64,000 nt of DNA from Rhodanobacter sp. C03 (GCF_002001175.1 NZ_MUNT01000005.1:1-64000), one strand, 5' to 3'. Shown: positions 10,042 through 18,434, counted from the first letter of the stretch. The notes: a model not told the origin generated them from the letters alone. A program made the numbers and translations.

Positions 10042-10581
10042 ATGTCACGCATATCCTGGTTCGCGATCTTGTTGGCCTGTTCGCCCGGTGCGTTCGCCGC
10101 GACGCCGTCGTCCGGCTCGGACAAGGCGGCGTGTGAGGTATGGCAGCGCGAACTGTCGTTTGCACAAAGCGTCGAACGCCATGATGCAGCCGCATTTGCG
10201 AACCACCTCCAGGCGGACGCGATCTTCGATGCGAACACGGCCAAGCCGGTACGCGGGCGTGATGCGATCCGGCAACACTGGACGGGGATCATTGCCGGCA
10301 AGAGCGTGCATCTGAGCTGGTATCCGCAGCACGTCGTCGTCACGGACGACGGTCGCCTGGCGAATTCCAGTGGTGCGTATCTGTTCGAGGATCCGGCACC
10401 GAACGCGAAGCCGCGCTACACGATCGGCAAGTTCTCCACGGTCTGGCGGCGTGGCAACGATGGCCAGTGGCGCGTCGCGTTTGATGGCGGCGACGACGGC
10501 AAACCGGCGAGCGATGCCGAAGCAGCTGCGTTCCTCGCTGGGCGACAAACTCGTTGCCCGGCAGGCGCCGACGCAGGCTGA
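10042..10581 (+). CDS. Secreted NTF2-like (SnoaL/DUF4440-type) protein
   Basis: A 179-residue protein with a signal peptide (ILLACSPGAFAATPSS). The mature part has the cone-shaped NTF2 pattern: helix with HDAAAFANHL, then QADAIFDA, the conserved RGRDAIRQHW and beta strands SGAYLFED and GKFSTVWRR. Such proteins are small binding domains or ketosteroid-isomerase-like enzymes; no catalytic pair can be assigned. It follows the S41 peptidase by 80 bp on the same strand. A second protein of the same broad type is encoded at 19878. The fold is a confident call; the function is unknown. Confidence 0.75.
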   Translation: MSRISWFAILLACSPGAFAATPSSGSDKAACEVWQRELSFAQSVERHDAAAFANHLQADAIFDANTAKPVRGRDAIRQHWTGIIAGKSVHLSWYPQHVVVTDDGRLANSSGAYLFEDPAPNAKPRYTIGKFSTVWRRGNDGQWRVAFDGGDDGKPASDAEAAAFLAGRQTRCPAGADAG

Positions 10582-10648
10582 TTCACGGTTTGGCATTGAT
10601 GTCCGAAAACGGCGAGTTCGAGTTCGTGCCCGGTGCTAACCTGCGTGC

Positions 10649-12145
10649 ATGTCAGAACCGTCGATCGCCACCCTACCCGACATCAAGGTCTGTGAACGAG
10701 CCCGTCTAAGCCGCGATGCGCGCTTCGACGGACTGTTCTTCACCGCTGTCACCAGCACACGTATCTATTGCCGCCCGGTGTGCCCCGCTCCGTCGCCGAA
10801 ACCGACGAACATCCGCTATTACGCGAGCGCCGCCGCCGCGGAAGCGGCCGGCTTCCGACCGTGCCTGCGCTGCCGGCCGGAACTCGCCCCCGGCAATGCG
10901 GTGTGGCAACGCGGCGAGCATGTAGTAGCGCGTGCGCTGAAGCTGATCGACGCCGGGGTGCTCGCGGACCATTCACTGGAACAGCTGGCGGCACGCGTCG
11001 ACATCGGTGCGCGGCAGCTGCGACGCTTGTTCGTCGAACATCTCGGCGCACCGCCGATCGATGTACACACGACGCGCCGGCTGCTGTTCGCAAAGCAGTT
11101 GCTGACCGAGACCGCGCTGCCGGTGACCGAGGTGGCGCTCGCTTCTGGCTTCGGCAGCCTGCGCCGCTTCAATGCGGCGTTCCTGCAGGCGAACCGCCTC
11201 CCGCCGCGCGAACTGCGCCGGCATCCCCGCGCGGTGGTGGGCGAAGCACTCGTATTGCGGCTCGGTTATCGGCCGCCGTACGACTTCGAGACCTTGCTCG
11301 CATTCCTGCGCACGCGCTCGCTGCCGGACGTGGAGCTGGTCGATGAGTACAGTTACCTGCGCGTATTCGGCGCTGCCGATGCGCCGGGCTGGCTGCGGCT
11401 GAGCGCGTGGCCGAACGGTGAGCATGCACTGAGGTTGGACCTGCACTGCCCGCAACCGGCGCAACTGCTGCCGGTGGTAACGCGGTTGCGGCGCATGTTC
11501 GACCTCGATGCGGAGCCGCAGGCGATCGCCGCCACACTCGGTGTTGGCGGCGTATTGAAGCCGCTGCTGCGCAAACGCCCCGGCCTGCGCCTGCCCGGCG
11601 GCTGGGACGGTTTCGAGATCGCGGTACGTGCCGTGCTCGGCCAGCAGGTCAGCGTGGCGGCCGCGCGCACGCTGGCGGCACGCATCGTGCAGCGTTATGG
11701 CGAACCGCTGGCGGTGCCGCTGTTGCCCGGACTCGAACGGCTGTTTCCCACGCCGGAGCGACTGGCCGAGGCGGATCTGCGCGAAATCGGCGTGACCACC
11801 GCACGTGCCGCGACGATCCGCGGCATCGCACAGGCCTTGCTGGATGGCCGTATCGATTTCCGCGCGGAGCAACCGCTGGACGAATTCGTGGCGCGCTGGG
11901 TCGCGCTGCCCGGCATCGGCGAATGGACAGCGCATTACATGGCGATGCGCGCGATGAGTCATCCGGATGCCTTCCCCGCCGCCGACCTGATCCTGCGCCG
12001 CGTCGCCGCCGGCGATGCGCCCGAACTGAGCACGAGGGCACTCACGGAAATGGCCGAGGCGTGGCGTCCGTGGCGCGCCTACGCCGTGATGCATCTGTGG
12101 CGCAGCGCCAGCGATGCCGCGCCGGCGAAACGGAGCAAACCATGA
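10649..12145 (+). CDS. alkA: Ada metal-binding/AraC/AlkA fusion: DNA-3-methyladenine glycosylase II
   Basis: A three-part 498-residue alkylation repair protein. Residues about 15-80 form an Ada-type zinc domain with four cysteines (Cys-41, Cys-45, Cys-72, Cys-75 in YCRPVC and PCLRC), the first corresponding to the methyl-phosphotriester acceptor of Ada. Residues about 90-190 are an AraC-type helix-turn-helix (LPVTEVALASGFGSLRRFNAAF). The rest is the AlkA glycosylase with a helix-hairpin-helix (LPGIGEWTAHYMAM) and catalytic Asp-446 in AADLIL. It removes alkylated purines and may also act as a methylation-switched activator of its own operon. The stop overlaps the ogt ATG (ATGA). The ATG has no obvious Shine-Dalgarno, and GCTAAC at 10635 could be a -10 for a leaderless transcript. 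Confidence 0.95.
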   Translation: MSEPSIATLPDIKVCERARLSRDARFDGLFFTAVTSTRIYCRPVCPAPSPKPTNIRYYASAAAAEAAGFRPCLRCRPELAPGNAVWQRGEHVVARALKLIDAGVLADHSLEQLAARVDIGARQLRRLFVEHLGAPPIDVHTTRRLLFAKQLLTETALPVTEVALASGFGSLRRFNAAFLQANRLPPRELRRHPRAVVGEALVLRLGYRPPYDFETLLAFLRTRSLPDVELVDEYSYLRVFGAADAPGWLRLSAWPNGEHALRLDLHCPQPAQLLPVVTRLRRMFDLDAEPQAIAATLGVGGVLKPLLRKRPGLRLPGGWDGFEIAVRAVLGQQVSVAAARTLAARIVQRYGEPLAVPLLPGLERLFPTPERLAEADLREIGVTTARAATIRGIAQALLDGRIDFRAEQPLDEFVARWVALPGIGEWTAHYMAMRAMSHPDAFPAADLILRRVAAGDAPELSTRALTEMAEAWRPWRAYAVMHLWRSASDAAPAKRSKP

Positions 12146-12666
12146 CTGCTGAAAAAATCCATTACGACGACATGCTCACGCCAATCGGCACACTGCGGCT
12201 GGTTGCCGATGCATCGGGCCTGCGCGAAGTGTGGTTTGAAACCAACCGGCACCCGAAGGCAGCATCGCCGTCGTGGGTGCATTCGCCCAAGGCACTCGCG
12301 TTCGCACGCGTACAACTGGAAGAGTATTTTGCCGGCGCACGGCAAGTGTTCGATCTGCCGCTGCATCCGCTCGGTACGCCGTTCCAGCTGGCGGTGTGGA
12401 AGGAACTCGAGCGGATTCCCTACGGCGTCACGATCAGCTACGGCGAAGTGGCCCGACGCATCGAGCAGCCCGCTGCCGTACGTGCGGTGGGCGCAGCGAA
12501 TGGCCGCAACCCGTTGCCGATCATCGTGCCCTGCCACCGCGTGATCGGCAGCAATGGCAGCCTCACCGGCTTCGGTGGCGGCCTGCCGACGAAGCGCTTC
12601 CTGCTGGCGATGGAAGAGCGGGTCGCGCGAGGCGATCTGTTTTGTAACTCCACCGCAGCTCGCTGA
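12142..12666 (+). CDS. ogt: Methylated-DNA-[protein]-cysteine S-methyltransferase
   Basis: Repairs O6-methylguanine by suicidal alkyl transfer to Cys-131 in the invariant IVPCHRVIG motif; the following SLTGFGGGLPTKRFLL is also typical. The helix-turn-helix DNA-recognition region is IPYGVTISYGEVARRI. At 174 residues it has the normal length of the free-standing enzyme. The ATG overlaps the preceding glycosylase stop (ATGA), so the two are translationally coupled. Together they contain the parts of E. coli Ada and AlkA in a different arrangement: the phosphotriester-sensing domain is on the glycosylase while the guanine methyltransferase is separate. Confidence 0.96.
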   Translation: MTAEKIHYDDMLTPIGTLRLVADASGLREVWFETNRHPKAASPSWVHSPKALAFARVQLEEYFAGARQVFDLPLHPLGTPFQLAVWKELERIPYGVTISYGEVARRIEQPAAVRAVGAANGRNPLPIIVPCHRVIGSNGSLTGFGGGLPTKRFLLAMEERVARGDLFCNSTAAR

Positions 12667-12719
12667 TACCGCCACGCTGCGCGTGGATGCGGTCACACGG
12701 CACGTGTCCCTCCCTCACC

Positions 12720-12857
12720 GTCATTCCGGCGCACCCCACAAAAGGGGCTAGGGCCGGAATCGCACTTGCTTCCTCACTCATCGCTGATAAGTAACCGGCT
12801 TGCTGTTGATGAAGCGATTCCGGCCCTTGCCCCTTTTGTGGGGTGCGCCGGAATGAC
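12720..12857. repeat. Long imperfect inverted repeat (44-bp arms)
   Basis: Arms 12720-12763 and 12814-12857 are reverse complements with a single mismatch (43 of 44) around a 50-bp loop. Each arm starts or ends with the GTCATTCCGG / CCGGAATGAC motif seen in intergenic repeats of this bacterial group, and contains an inner CCCCACAAAAGGGG element. It lies between ogt and the tetR gene, in a 269-bp gap with no other gene. It could be a miniature repeat or a transcript-ending stem; it has no terminal U tract. Confidence 0.8.
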
Positions 12858-12915
12858 GACTTGGGGTGCACGGCTGCTTGATCTTGCTCGGTCTCGATAT
12901 TGACGCTGCGAAATT

Positions 12916-12940
12916 TTCATGTATACACCGTATACATGAA
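12916..12940. promoter_or_regulatory. Perfect 25-bp operator covering promoter and start codon of tetR
   Basis: Arms TTCATGTATAC (12916-12926) and GTATACATGAA (12930-12940) are exact reverse complements around ACC. The right arm contains the ATG at 12936. Upstream TTGACG (12900-12905) and TATACA (12922-12927, 16-bp spacer) form a plausible promoter whose -10 lies in the left arm, so transcription would begin about at the start codon. Occupation by the TetR product would block its own synthesis. Promoter and autorepression are inferred. Confidence 0.75.
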
Positions 12941-13517
12941 GAAACTCACCACGCCGGAGAAGATCCTCCGCGCCGCCCACAAACTGTTCGATCGTGAAGG
13001 TCCCGAGGCCGTCACGATGCGGCGTGTGGCGGAAGCCGTCGGGATCACGCCGATGGCGATCTACCGGCATTTCGCGAATCGCGAGGCGCTGCTCAAGCGG
13101 CTTTCCGACGACAGCTTCAATGCAACCGCGAAGCAGTGGCAGACGATTGCGCAGCATCCGGATGTGGAGCAGCGGCTGCTCTCCCTGCTCAAGCCGCAGC
13201 TCGACTACGCGCTGGAACATCCGCACCTGTTCGACCATGCGTTTCTTGCACCACGCGACGATGCGCGCCGCTTCCCTGAAGACTTCAAGGCGCGCCGCTC
13301 ACCGACCATGAATGTCACGGCCGACATCATCAGCGAAGCGATGCAGCAGGGTGCGCTCCGGCAGGACGACCCCTGGGACGTAACGATGACGGCATCGGCG
13401 CTTCAGCTCGGCCTCATTGCGCTCTATCGCGCCGGCCGTTTCAGCTATGACGAGGCGGGATTTCGCCAGTTCTATTTCGACTCCATGAGGAGATTGATCG
13501 ATGGCATCAAGACTTGA
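12936..13517 (+). CDS. TetR-family transcriptional regulator
   Basis: A 193-residue repressor. The N-terminal DNA-binding domain is clear: KILRAAHKLFDREGPEAV followed by TMRRVAEAVGITPMAIYRHF (about residues 9-45). The C-terminal ligand domain (LLSLLKPQLDYALEHPHLFD) resembles the TetR_C_33/WHG type, a tentative match. The ATG at 12936 is preferred to a TTG at 12900 because the conserved domain begins there. It lacks a Shine-Dalgarno and sits inside a perfect palindrome, which suggests a leaderless, autoregulated transcript. The stop overlaps the next gene by 17 bp, so the Lnt-like amidase is the probable co-regulated target. The ligand is unknown. Confidence 0.92.
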   Translation: MKKLTTPEKILRAAHKLFDREGPEAVTMRRVAEAVGITPMAIYRHFANREALLKRLSDDSFNATAKQWQTIAQHPDVEQRLLSLLKPQLDYALEHPHLFDHAFLAPRDDARRFPEDFKARRSPTMNVTADIISEAMQQGALRQDDPWDVTMTASALQLGLIALYRAGRFSYDEAGFRQFYFDSMRRLIDGIKT

Positions 13518-14922
13518 GCGTTTCACGCTGCCGGTCTGGCTGGCGGCGATGGCACTGGCCGCGCTGGGCTGGTGGTTCGGCAGCGGTCTGCACCCCCTTT
13601 GGTGGCTGACCTGGCTGGCACCGCTGCCGGTGCTATGGCTCGCGCCGCGGGTTCGCGCCCACTGGGCGGCGCTGGCGGCCTTCGTCGCGTATGCGGCTGG
13701 TGGGCTCAATCAATGGGACTACCTGCACGGCTACATCGGCCTGCCGCTGGCGACGATCATCTACGCCGTCGGCACGCCTGCCCTCGTGTTCGCCTTGTGC
13801 GTGCTGCTGTTCCGGCGACTGTTGTTGCGCGGCAATGCACTCGCGGCGACGTTGGCGCTGTCGGTGGTGTGGGTCGCCGTCGAATACATCAACAGCCTGA
13901 TCTCGCCGCACGGCACGTTTGGCAGCATCGGCTATACGCAGATGGATGCGCTGCCGGTCATCCAGATCGCCGCGATCGCCGGCATCTGGGGTATCGGGTT
14001 CCTCGTATTGTTGTTGCCGGCAGCGATCGCCGTGCAGATCGCACCACAGACATCGAAGCATGGCCGCATGTCAGCGACCATTACCGCCGTGCTGCTGATC
14101 GTGGCGGCCATCGGCTACGGCTGCTGGCGGCTGCAGGCGCCAGCCACTACCACGCTGCGCATCGGCCTGGTGTCGCTGGAGAAACCGATCCGTCCCGCAT
14201 TGCACGATGTCGACGGCCAGACCCTGGAAGCTCGTTATGTGGATGCGATCAATCGCCTCGCGGGTGATGGCGCGAAAGCCGTGCTGATTCCGGAAACCTC
14301 CTTCGCCACCGCCGATGCCAGCGTGCCTGCGTTCACACAGCTGGCACAGCAACACGATCTGATCGTGGACGCCGGCATCGATTTCAAGGGTGACCCGCGT
14401 GCCGAACGCAACATGGTGATGGTGTTCCAGCCGGACGCCGCCGCGCCGGCCACTTACAGCAAGCATCACCTGATCCCCGGCTTCGAACGTCAGTACACGC
14501 CCGGCGACAGCTACACCCTGCTCAACGGCACACCGCGGATCGGGCTGGCGATCTGCAAGGACATGGATTTTCACGACATCGGCCACGCCTATGCCGCGCG
14601 CGATGCACAACTGCTGCTGGTGCCAGCGTGGGATTTCAGCATCGATGGCTGGCTGCACAGCCGCATGGCGATCATGCGTGGCGTGGAAAGCGGCTTCGCC
14701 ATCGCGCGTGCCGCCCGTTCCGGCCGTCTTACCCTGAGTGACGACCGCGGCCGCGTAGTGGCCGAGGCCTCCAGCGAGAAAAACGACGCCGAACTGGTAG
14801 GCGATTTGCCGTTGCGCGAGACACGGACGTTGTACTCGCACTGGGGCGACTGGTTTGCGTGGCTGGATCTCGCCGCCTTGATCGTGTTGCTTGGACTGGC
14901 GCTGCGCCCCACTCGCCATTGA
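13501..14922 (+). CDS. Lnt-like carbon-nitrogen hydrolase with membrane domain
   Basis: A 473-residue protein built like apolipoprotein N-acyltransferase: about 200 N-terminal residues with six or more hydrophobic helices, then a nitrilase domain whose catalytic triad is visible as Glu-265 (IPETSF), Lys-321 (YSKHHLIPGFE) and Cys-352 (AICKDMDF). It ends with another hydrophobic segment. It is shorter than E. coli Lnt (512 residues) and is co-transcribed with a TetR gene, which is unusual for the essential housekeeping lnt (often beside corC/ybeX). A specialised paralogue, or an amidase acting on an amide or acyl compound at the membrane, is more likely. The start ATG overlaps the tetR stop by 17 bp; an ATG at 13549 is an alternative. 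Confidence 0.8.
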   Translation: MASRLERFTLPVWLAAMALAALGWWFGSGLHPLWWLTWLAPLPVLWLAPRVRAHWAALAAFVAYAAGGLNQWDYLHGYIGLPLATIIYAVGTPALVFALCVLLFRRLLLRGNALAATLALSVVWVAVEYINSLISPHGTFGSIGYTQMDALPVIQIAAIAGIWGIGFLVLLLPAAIAVQIAPQTSKHGRMSATITAVLLIVAAIGYGCWRLQAPATTTLRIGLVSLEKPIRPALHDVDGQTLEARYVDAINRLAGDGAKAVLIPETSFATADASVPAFTQLAQQHDLIVDAGIDFKGDPRAERNMVMVFQPDAAAPATYSKHHLIPGFERQYTPGDSYTLLNGTPRIGLAICKDMDFHDIGHAYAARDAQLLLVPAWDFSIDGWLHSRMAIMRGVESGFAIARAARSGRLTLSDDRGRVVAEASSEKNDAELVGDLPLRETRTLYSHWGDWFAWLDLAALIVLLGLALRPTRH

Positions 14923-14946
14923 AGCAGGCGGCGCTGAAGCAGCTGG

Positions 14947-15339
14947 TCAACCGCCGCTGGTCGGCGCCGGCTGCGGCTGCGGCACGACACGCGGCAGATC
15001 GGCAGCGTTCTGCTGGCGATTCAGCAGATCCTGCTGAGTGGCATGGTCGCGATCCTGCTGCGCACGATCGGCCTGATCCATCTGCTGCTGCGCCTGCGGA
15101 TTGTTCGCCAGTGGGCGCTTCGCGTTGTCCGACACATCCTGGTGCAGTTGCTGCTGTTGCTGGCTCTTCTGCAGCTGGTCGCGCGTCTGCTGCTGTTGCA
15201 CGGTCTGCTGGTACTGCGCGGAGTTCGCCTGGGCGGGCTGCACCGCACAGGCCGCGCCGAGGGGAAGCAGGGCAAGAACGCCGGTCATCCACAGCGTTTG
15301 CGACATGGAGAAGTGCTGAACGACACGTGTAATGGTCAT
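14947..15339 (-). CDS. Small glutamine-rich exported protein
   Basis: Up to 130 residues: a signal-peptide-like segment (LWMTGVLALLPLGAACA) and then a low-complexity, mostly helical region very rich in Gln (QYQQTVQQQQTRDQLQKSQ) with an acidic/basic repeat (DQADRAQQDRDHATQQD), and a Pro-rich end. Coiled-coil formation is likely. No known domain was recognised. The start could also be the ATG at 15306, which directly precedes the signal sequence; neither has a clear ribosome binding site. It is convergent with the Lnt-like gene and divergent from the phosphodiesterase gene. Function unknown. Confidence 0.55.
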   Translation of the reverse strand: MTITRVVQHFSMSQTLWMTGVLALLPLGAACAVQPAQANSAQYQQTVQQQQTRDQLQKSQQQQQLHQDVSDNAKRPLANNPQAQQQMDQADRAQQDRDHATQQDLLNRQQNAADLPRVVPQPQPAPTSGG

Positions 15340-15388
15340 GGCAGTGCGCGATCATGTGGGATGGTGATGGCATCGTAGGACGACACAT

Positions 15389-16672
15389 ATGAAAATCCCG
15401 TTTCGCGTGCTGCTGTGTGCGCTGGTAGCATTCAGCTCCGGTTGCGCCACGCAGCAACCGGTCAAGCCGCCGTCCGCCGCTACGACCGCCAGCTCGCCGG
15501 CCCCGTTGCTGCTGATCTCGATCGATGCCTATCGCTACGACTACATCGACCGCGGCCTCAGCCCCACGCTGGCGATGCTGGCGAAGAACGGTGTACAGGC
15601 CGCATCGATGCAGCCGTCATTCCCGTCGCTGACGTTCCCGAACCATTACACCATCGTCACCGGCCTCTACCCGGATCACCATGGCATCGTCAACAACACG
15701 ATGTTCGACTCCGTACTCGGCAAGTTCTCGATCAGCAACCGCGAAGCAGTCAGTGATGGCCGCTGGTGGGCCGAAGGTACGCCGATCTGGGAGACCGCCG
15801 ATGCGCATGGCCTGCGCACCGCGACGATGTTCTGGCCCGGTGCCGAGGCGGATATCCGCGGCCATCATCCGGACGAGTGGAAGCCGTACGACGGCAAGGT
15901 GACGCCGGATCAGCGGGTGGACCAGGTACTGGCGTGGCTGGACGAGCCGGCCGCTCAGCGCCCCACCTTCCTCACCCTGTATTTCGATGCGGTCGATCAC
16001 GCCGGCCACAAATACGGACCGGATACTCCGCAGGTAAACGAGGCGCTGCGCGAAACCGATGAAGCGATGACGCGGCTGGTGCTGGGGCTCAAGCAAAGGG
16101 GTCTGTTCGACAGGATCAACCTGATCGTGCTGGCCGATCACGGCATGGCCAGCACCCCGCTGCCGAACAGCGTGCTGATCGACCGATTGATCCCGATCGA
16201 TCAGGTGCAGACAGCGAGCATGGGCATCCTGGCCGGCTTCAATCCGAAGGACGGCAGCGCGAAGGCCATGAGCGACTTCGCCGCGATCGAACATCAGCTC
16301 GAACAGCCGCAGCCGCATATGCAGTGCTGGGACAAGACACGGGTACCGGCGCGCCTCCACTACGGCAGCAATCCGCGCGTGCCGCAGTTGTCGTGCCTGG
16401 CGAATGTCGGCTGGCGCGTCACCACCACCGATTTCCTCGAAAGCCACAAGGGCGATGTCAGCATCGGCGAACACGGCTACGACAATGCCGATCCGCTGAT
16501 GCAGGCGCTGTTCGTGGCGCATGGCCCGGCGTTCCGCACTGGCGCAAAGGTTGGCGCGTTTCCGAACGTGGACGTCTATCCGCTGATGGCGCACCTGCTC
16601 GATCTGCCGCCGGCCGCGAACGATGGCGACTACGATGCAGTGAAGGACATGCTGAAACCGGCAGTGCGCTGA
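15389..16672 (+). CDS. Alkaline-phosphatase-superfamily ectonucleotide pyrophosphatase/phosphodiesterase, lipoprotein
   Basis: A 427-residue exported lipoprotein (lipobox FSSGCAT). The catalytic core of type I phosphodiesterase/nucleotide pyrophosphatases is present: the first metal site in LISIDAYRYDY, nucleophile Thr-82 in PSLTFPNHYTIVTGLYPDHHG, FDAVDHAGHKYGP and LADHGMA as metal ligands, and a late His in IGEHGYDN. It hydrolyses phosphodiester or pyrophosphate bonds, probably of nucleotides or related compounds, in the periplasm with two metal ions, most likely zinc. It stands alone, with a convergent MFS gene 19 bp downstream. The natural substrate cannot be stated. Confidence 0.92.
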   Translation: MKIPFRVLLCALVAFSSGCATQQPVKPPSAATTASSPAPLLLISIDAYRYDYIDRGLSPTLAMLAKNGVQAASMQPSFPSLTFPNHYTIVTGLYPDHHGIVNNTMFDSVLGKFSISNREAVSDGRWWAEGTPIWETADAHGLRTATMFWPGAEADIRGHHPDEWKPYDGKVTPDQRVDQVLAWLDEPAAQRPTFLTLYFDAVDHAGHKYGPDTPQVNEALRETDEAMTRLVLGLKQRGLFDRINLIVLADHGMASTPLPNSVLIDRLIPIDQVQTASMGILAGFNPKDGSAKAMSDFAAIEHQLEQPQPHMQCWDKTRVPARLHYGSNPRVPQLSCLANVGWRVTTTDFLESHKGDVSIGEHGYDNADPLMQALFVAHGPAFRTGAKVGAFPNVDVYPLMAHLLDLPPAANDGDYDAVKDMLKPAVR

Positions 16673-16691
16673 GCGTTCAACCCATCGCTTC

Positions 16692-17942
16692 TTACGGCAT
16701 CGCGCCCTTGCTCATCGGCGTCGGCGGCGTCGCCACGTTAACCAGCGGCGGCAGGCGAAACAGGCGCAGCGCAATCAGCAGACCCGCCAGCACCAACACG
16801 CCGACGAACAGCGCCACGCCGTTCCAGCCGTGCGACGCATAGAACAGGCCGCCGCTGGCACCGGCGATGCTCGAGCCCATGTAGTAGCAGAACAGGTACA
16901 CCGACGAGGCCTGCGCCTTCGCCGTACCGGCGCGCCGCCCGACCCAGCTGCTGACGATGGAATGACCGCCGAAGAAACCGAACGTGACCGCGACGATGCC
17001 GAGCATGATCAGCAGCAACGGCTGCATCATCGTCAGCGCCACGCCGACCAGCATCAGTGCGAACGCGGTCCACAGTACCTTGCGTCGCCCAAGCCGGCCG
17101 GCCAGATGGCCCATCCACGCCGAGCTGAACGTGCCGACCAGATAGATGCCGAAAATCAGTCCGACCACCGCCTGGCTCAGGCCGTATGGTGGCGCCAGCA
17201 GGCGGTAGCCGAGATAGTTGTAGACCGTGACGAACGCACCGAGCAGCAGGAAACCCTCGACGAACAGCCATGGCAGGCCGCGGTCGCGGAACATGCCGGT
17301 GAAACGCCCCAGCACCACGCGCCAGCGCAACGGCTGCGCCACGAAATGCCGTGACGGTGGCAACGCGCGCCAGAAGATCAACCCGGCCAGCACACCAATC
17401 GCGCCGACCACGCCCACACCGAATCGCCAGCCGAAGAAGTCGGTCAGCACACCAGTGATCAAACGCCCACCCATGCCGCCGACCGCACTGCCGCTGATAT
17501 ACAGACCCATGCCCAGGCCAATCGACTCGACGTCCATCTCCTCGCCAAGATACGTCATCGCCACCGCCGGCAAGCCGCTCAAGGTCAATCCGAGCATGGT
17601 GCGCACCACCAGCAACGCGGGCCAGCTCGGCATCATCGCCGTCACCAGCACCAGCAACGCGGATGAAAGCAGCGACGCCACCATCACCGTCTTGCGCCCC
17701 CAGGCATCCGACAGTGCGCCGGCAAACAGCATCGCGAAGGCCAGCACGCCGGTGGTCAGCGACAGCGACAACGCGCTGACCGCTGCACTCACGCCGTAGG
17801 CATGACTGAACTCCGGCATCAGCGGTTGCACGCAATACAGCAGGCCGAACGTCGCGAAGCCCGCCGCGAACAGCGCGAGGTTGGTACGCCGGAACTCCGG
17901 CGTGCCGTGATGGATCGTCGATGTCGTCTCGGGGCTGTTCAT
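16692..17942 (-). CDS. MFS transporter (YnfM-like drug exporter type)
   Basis: A 416-residue transporter with about 12 hydrophobic segments. The motif GALSDAWGRKTVMV (about residue 75) is the MFS signature A between helices 2 and 3, and GHLAGRLGRRKVLW repeats it between helices 8 and 9. RTMLGLTLSGLPAVAMTYLGEE resembles the YnfM/arabinose-efflux-like group. It sits in the inner membrane and probably exports a small molecule by proton antiport; the substrate cannot be predicted. The gene ends 19 bp from the convergent phosphodiesterase gene. The membrane-protein gene that precedes it on the same strand ends 42 bp upstream, so the two may share a transcript. Confidence 0.92.
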   Translation of the reverse strand: MNSPETTSTIHHGTPEFRRTNLALFAAGFATFGLLYCVQPLMPEFSHAYGVSAAVSALSLSLTTGVLAFAMLFAGALSDAWGRKTVMVASLLSSALLVLVTAMMPSWPALLVVRTMLGLTLSGLPAVAMTYLGEEMDVESIGLGMGLYISGSAVGGMGGRLITGVLTDFFGWRFGVGVVGAIGVLAGLIFWRALPPSRHFVAQPLRWRVVLGRFTGMFRDRGLPWLFVEGFLLLGAFVTVYNYLGYRLLAPPYGLSQAVVGLIFGIYLVGTFSSAWMGHLAGRLGRRKVLWTAFALMLVGVALTMMQPLLLIMLGIVAVTFGFFGGHSIVSSWVGRRAGTAKAQASSVYLFCYYMGSSIAGASGGLFYASHGWNGVALFVGVLVLAGLLIALRLFRLPPLVNVATPPTPMSKGAMP

Positions 17943-17984
17943 CGGAACAGTGTAATCGCCGCACCGTGCCGATGATCCCGCTAC

Positions 17985-18434
17985 TTAGCGAACCCGGCGT
18001 GCAAAGAACGCCACGATCAGTCCGAACAGCAGCATCGCCAGCAGGTTTTCGATAAACGACTGCGTGGTGAAATGCGGCTTCGGCCATGCCGCGGAGAGTG
18101 GCACGACCACGTATTCCATGACTCCGAACACGACCACGCCATACAGCGCGCCGGCGGTCACCCAGTGTCGCTTGAGCCACGCCATCTGCCCGGCGGCAAA
18201 CACGAAGATCGCTGCGATCAACAGCGACATCGCCCACTGCAGTCCCAGCCCCAGCAACGAAATCGGCATGCCGCCCTGGAACGCAGGCTTGCCCAGCAGG
18301 CCGCTGGCAATCGCGCGCAGGATGATCAGCGGACTGATGCCGTTGATCACCGCAGCGGAACCGATATCGATCGTGCCGGCGACGAAACCGCCGTACAGGA
18401 TGGCAGTCAACGTGGAGCTGCGCGTCGTGGTCAT
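17985..18434 (-). CDS. Four-helix inner-membrane protein of unknown function
   Basis: 149 residues with four hydrophobic segments (LTAILYGGFVAGTIDIG, LQWAMSLLIAAIFVFAA, WVTAGALYGVVVFGVMEYVVV, LLAMLLFGLIVAFFA). Start MTTTRSSTLTA is chosen because AGGAG at 18443-18447 is correctly spaced; a longer reading to 18578 has no membrane character. Conserved-looking polar residues inside helices (Asp and Gly in GTIDIG, Glu in VMEYVV) hint at a functional rather than structural protein. No family could be named with confidence. A perfect 16-bp palindrome lies about 108 bp upstream. Confidence 0.8.
   Translation of the reverse strand: MTTTRSSTLTAILYGGFVAGTIDIGSAAVINGISPLIILRAIASGLLGKPAFQGGMPISLLGLGLQWAMSLLIAAIFVFAAGQMAWLKRHWVTAGALYGVVVFGVMEYVVVPLSAAWPKPHFTTQSFIENLLAMLLFGLIVAFFARRVR

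Noticed and set aside
12919..12937. Reading the GTATAC palindrome as a HutC/GntR site
   Set aside because: The half-site is partly similar, but it lies over the start codon of a TetR gene and is far from any hut gene; autoregulation by TetR explains it better.
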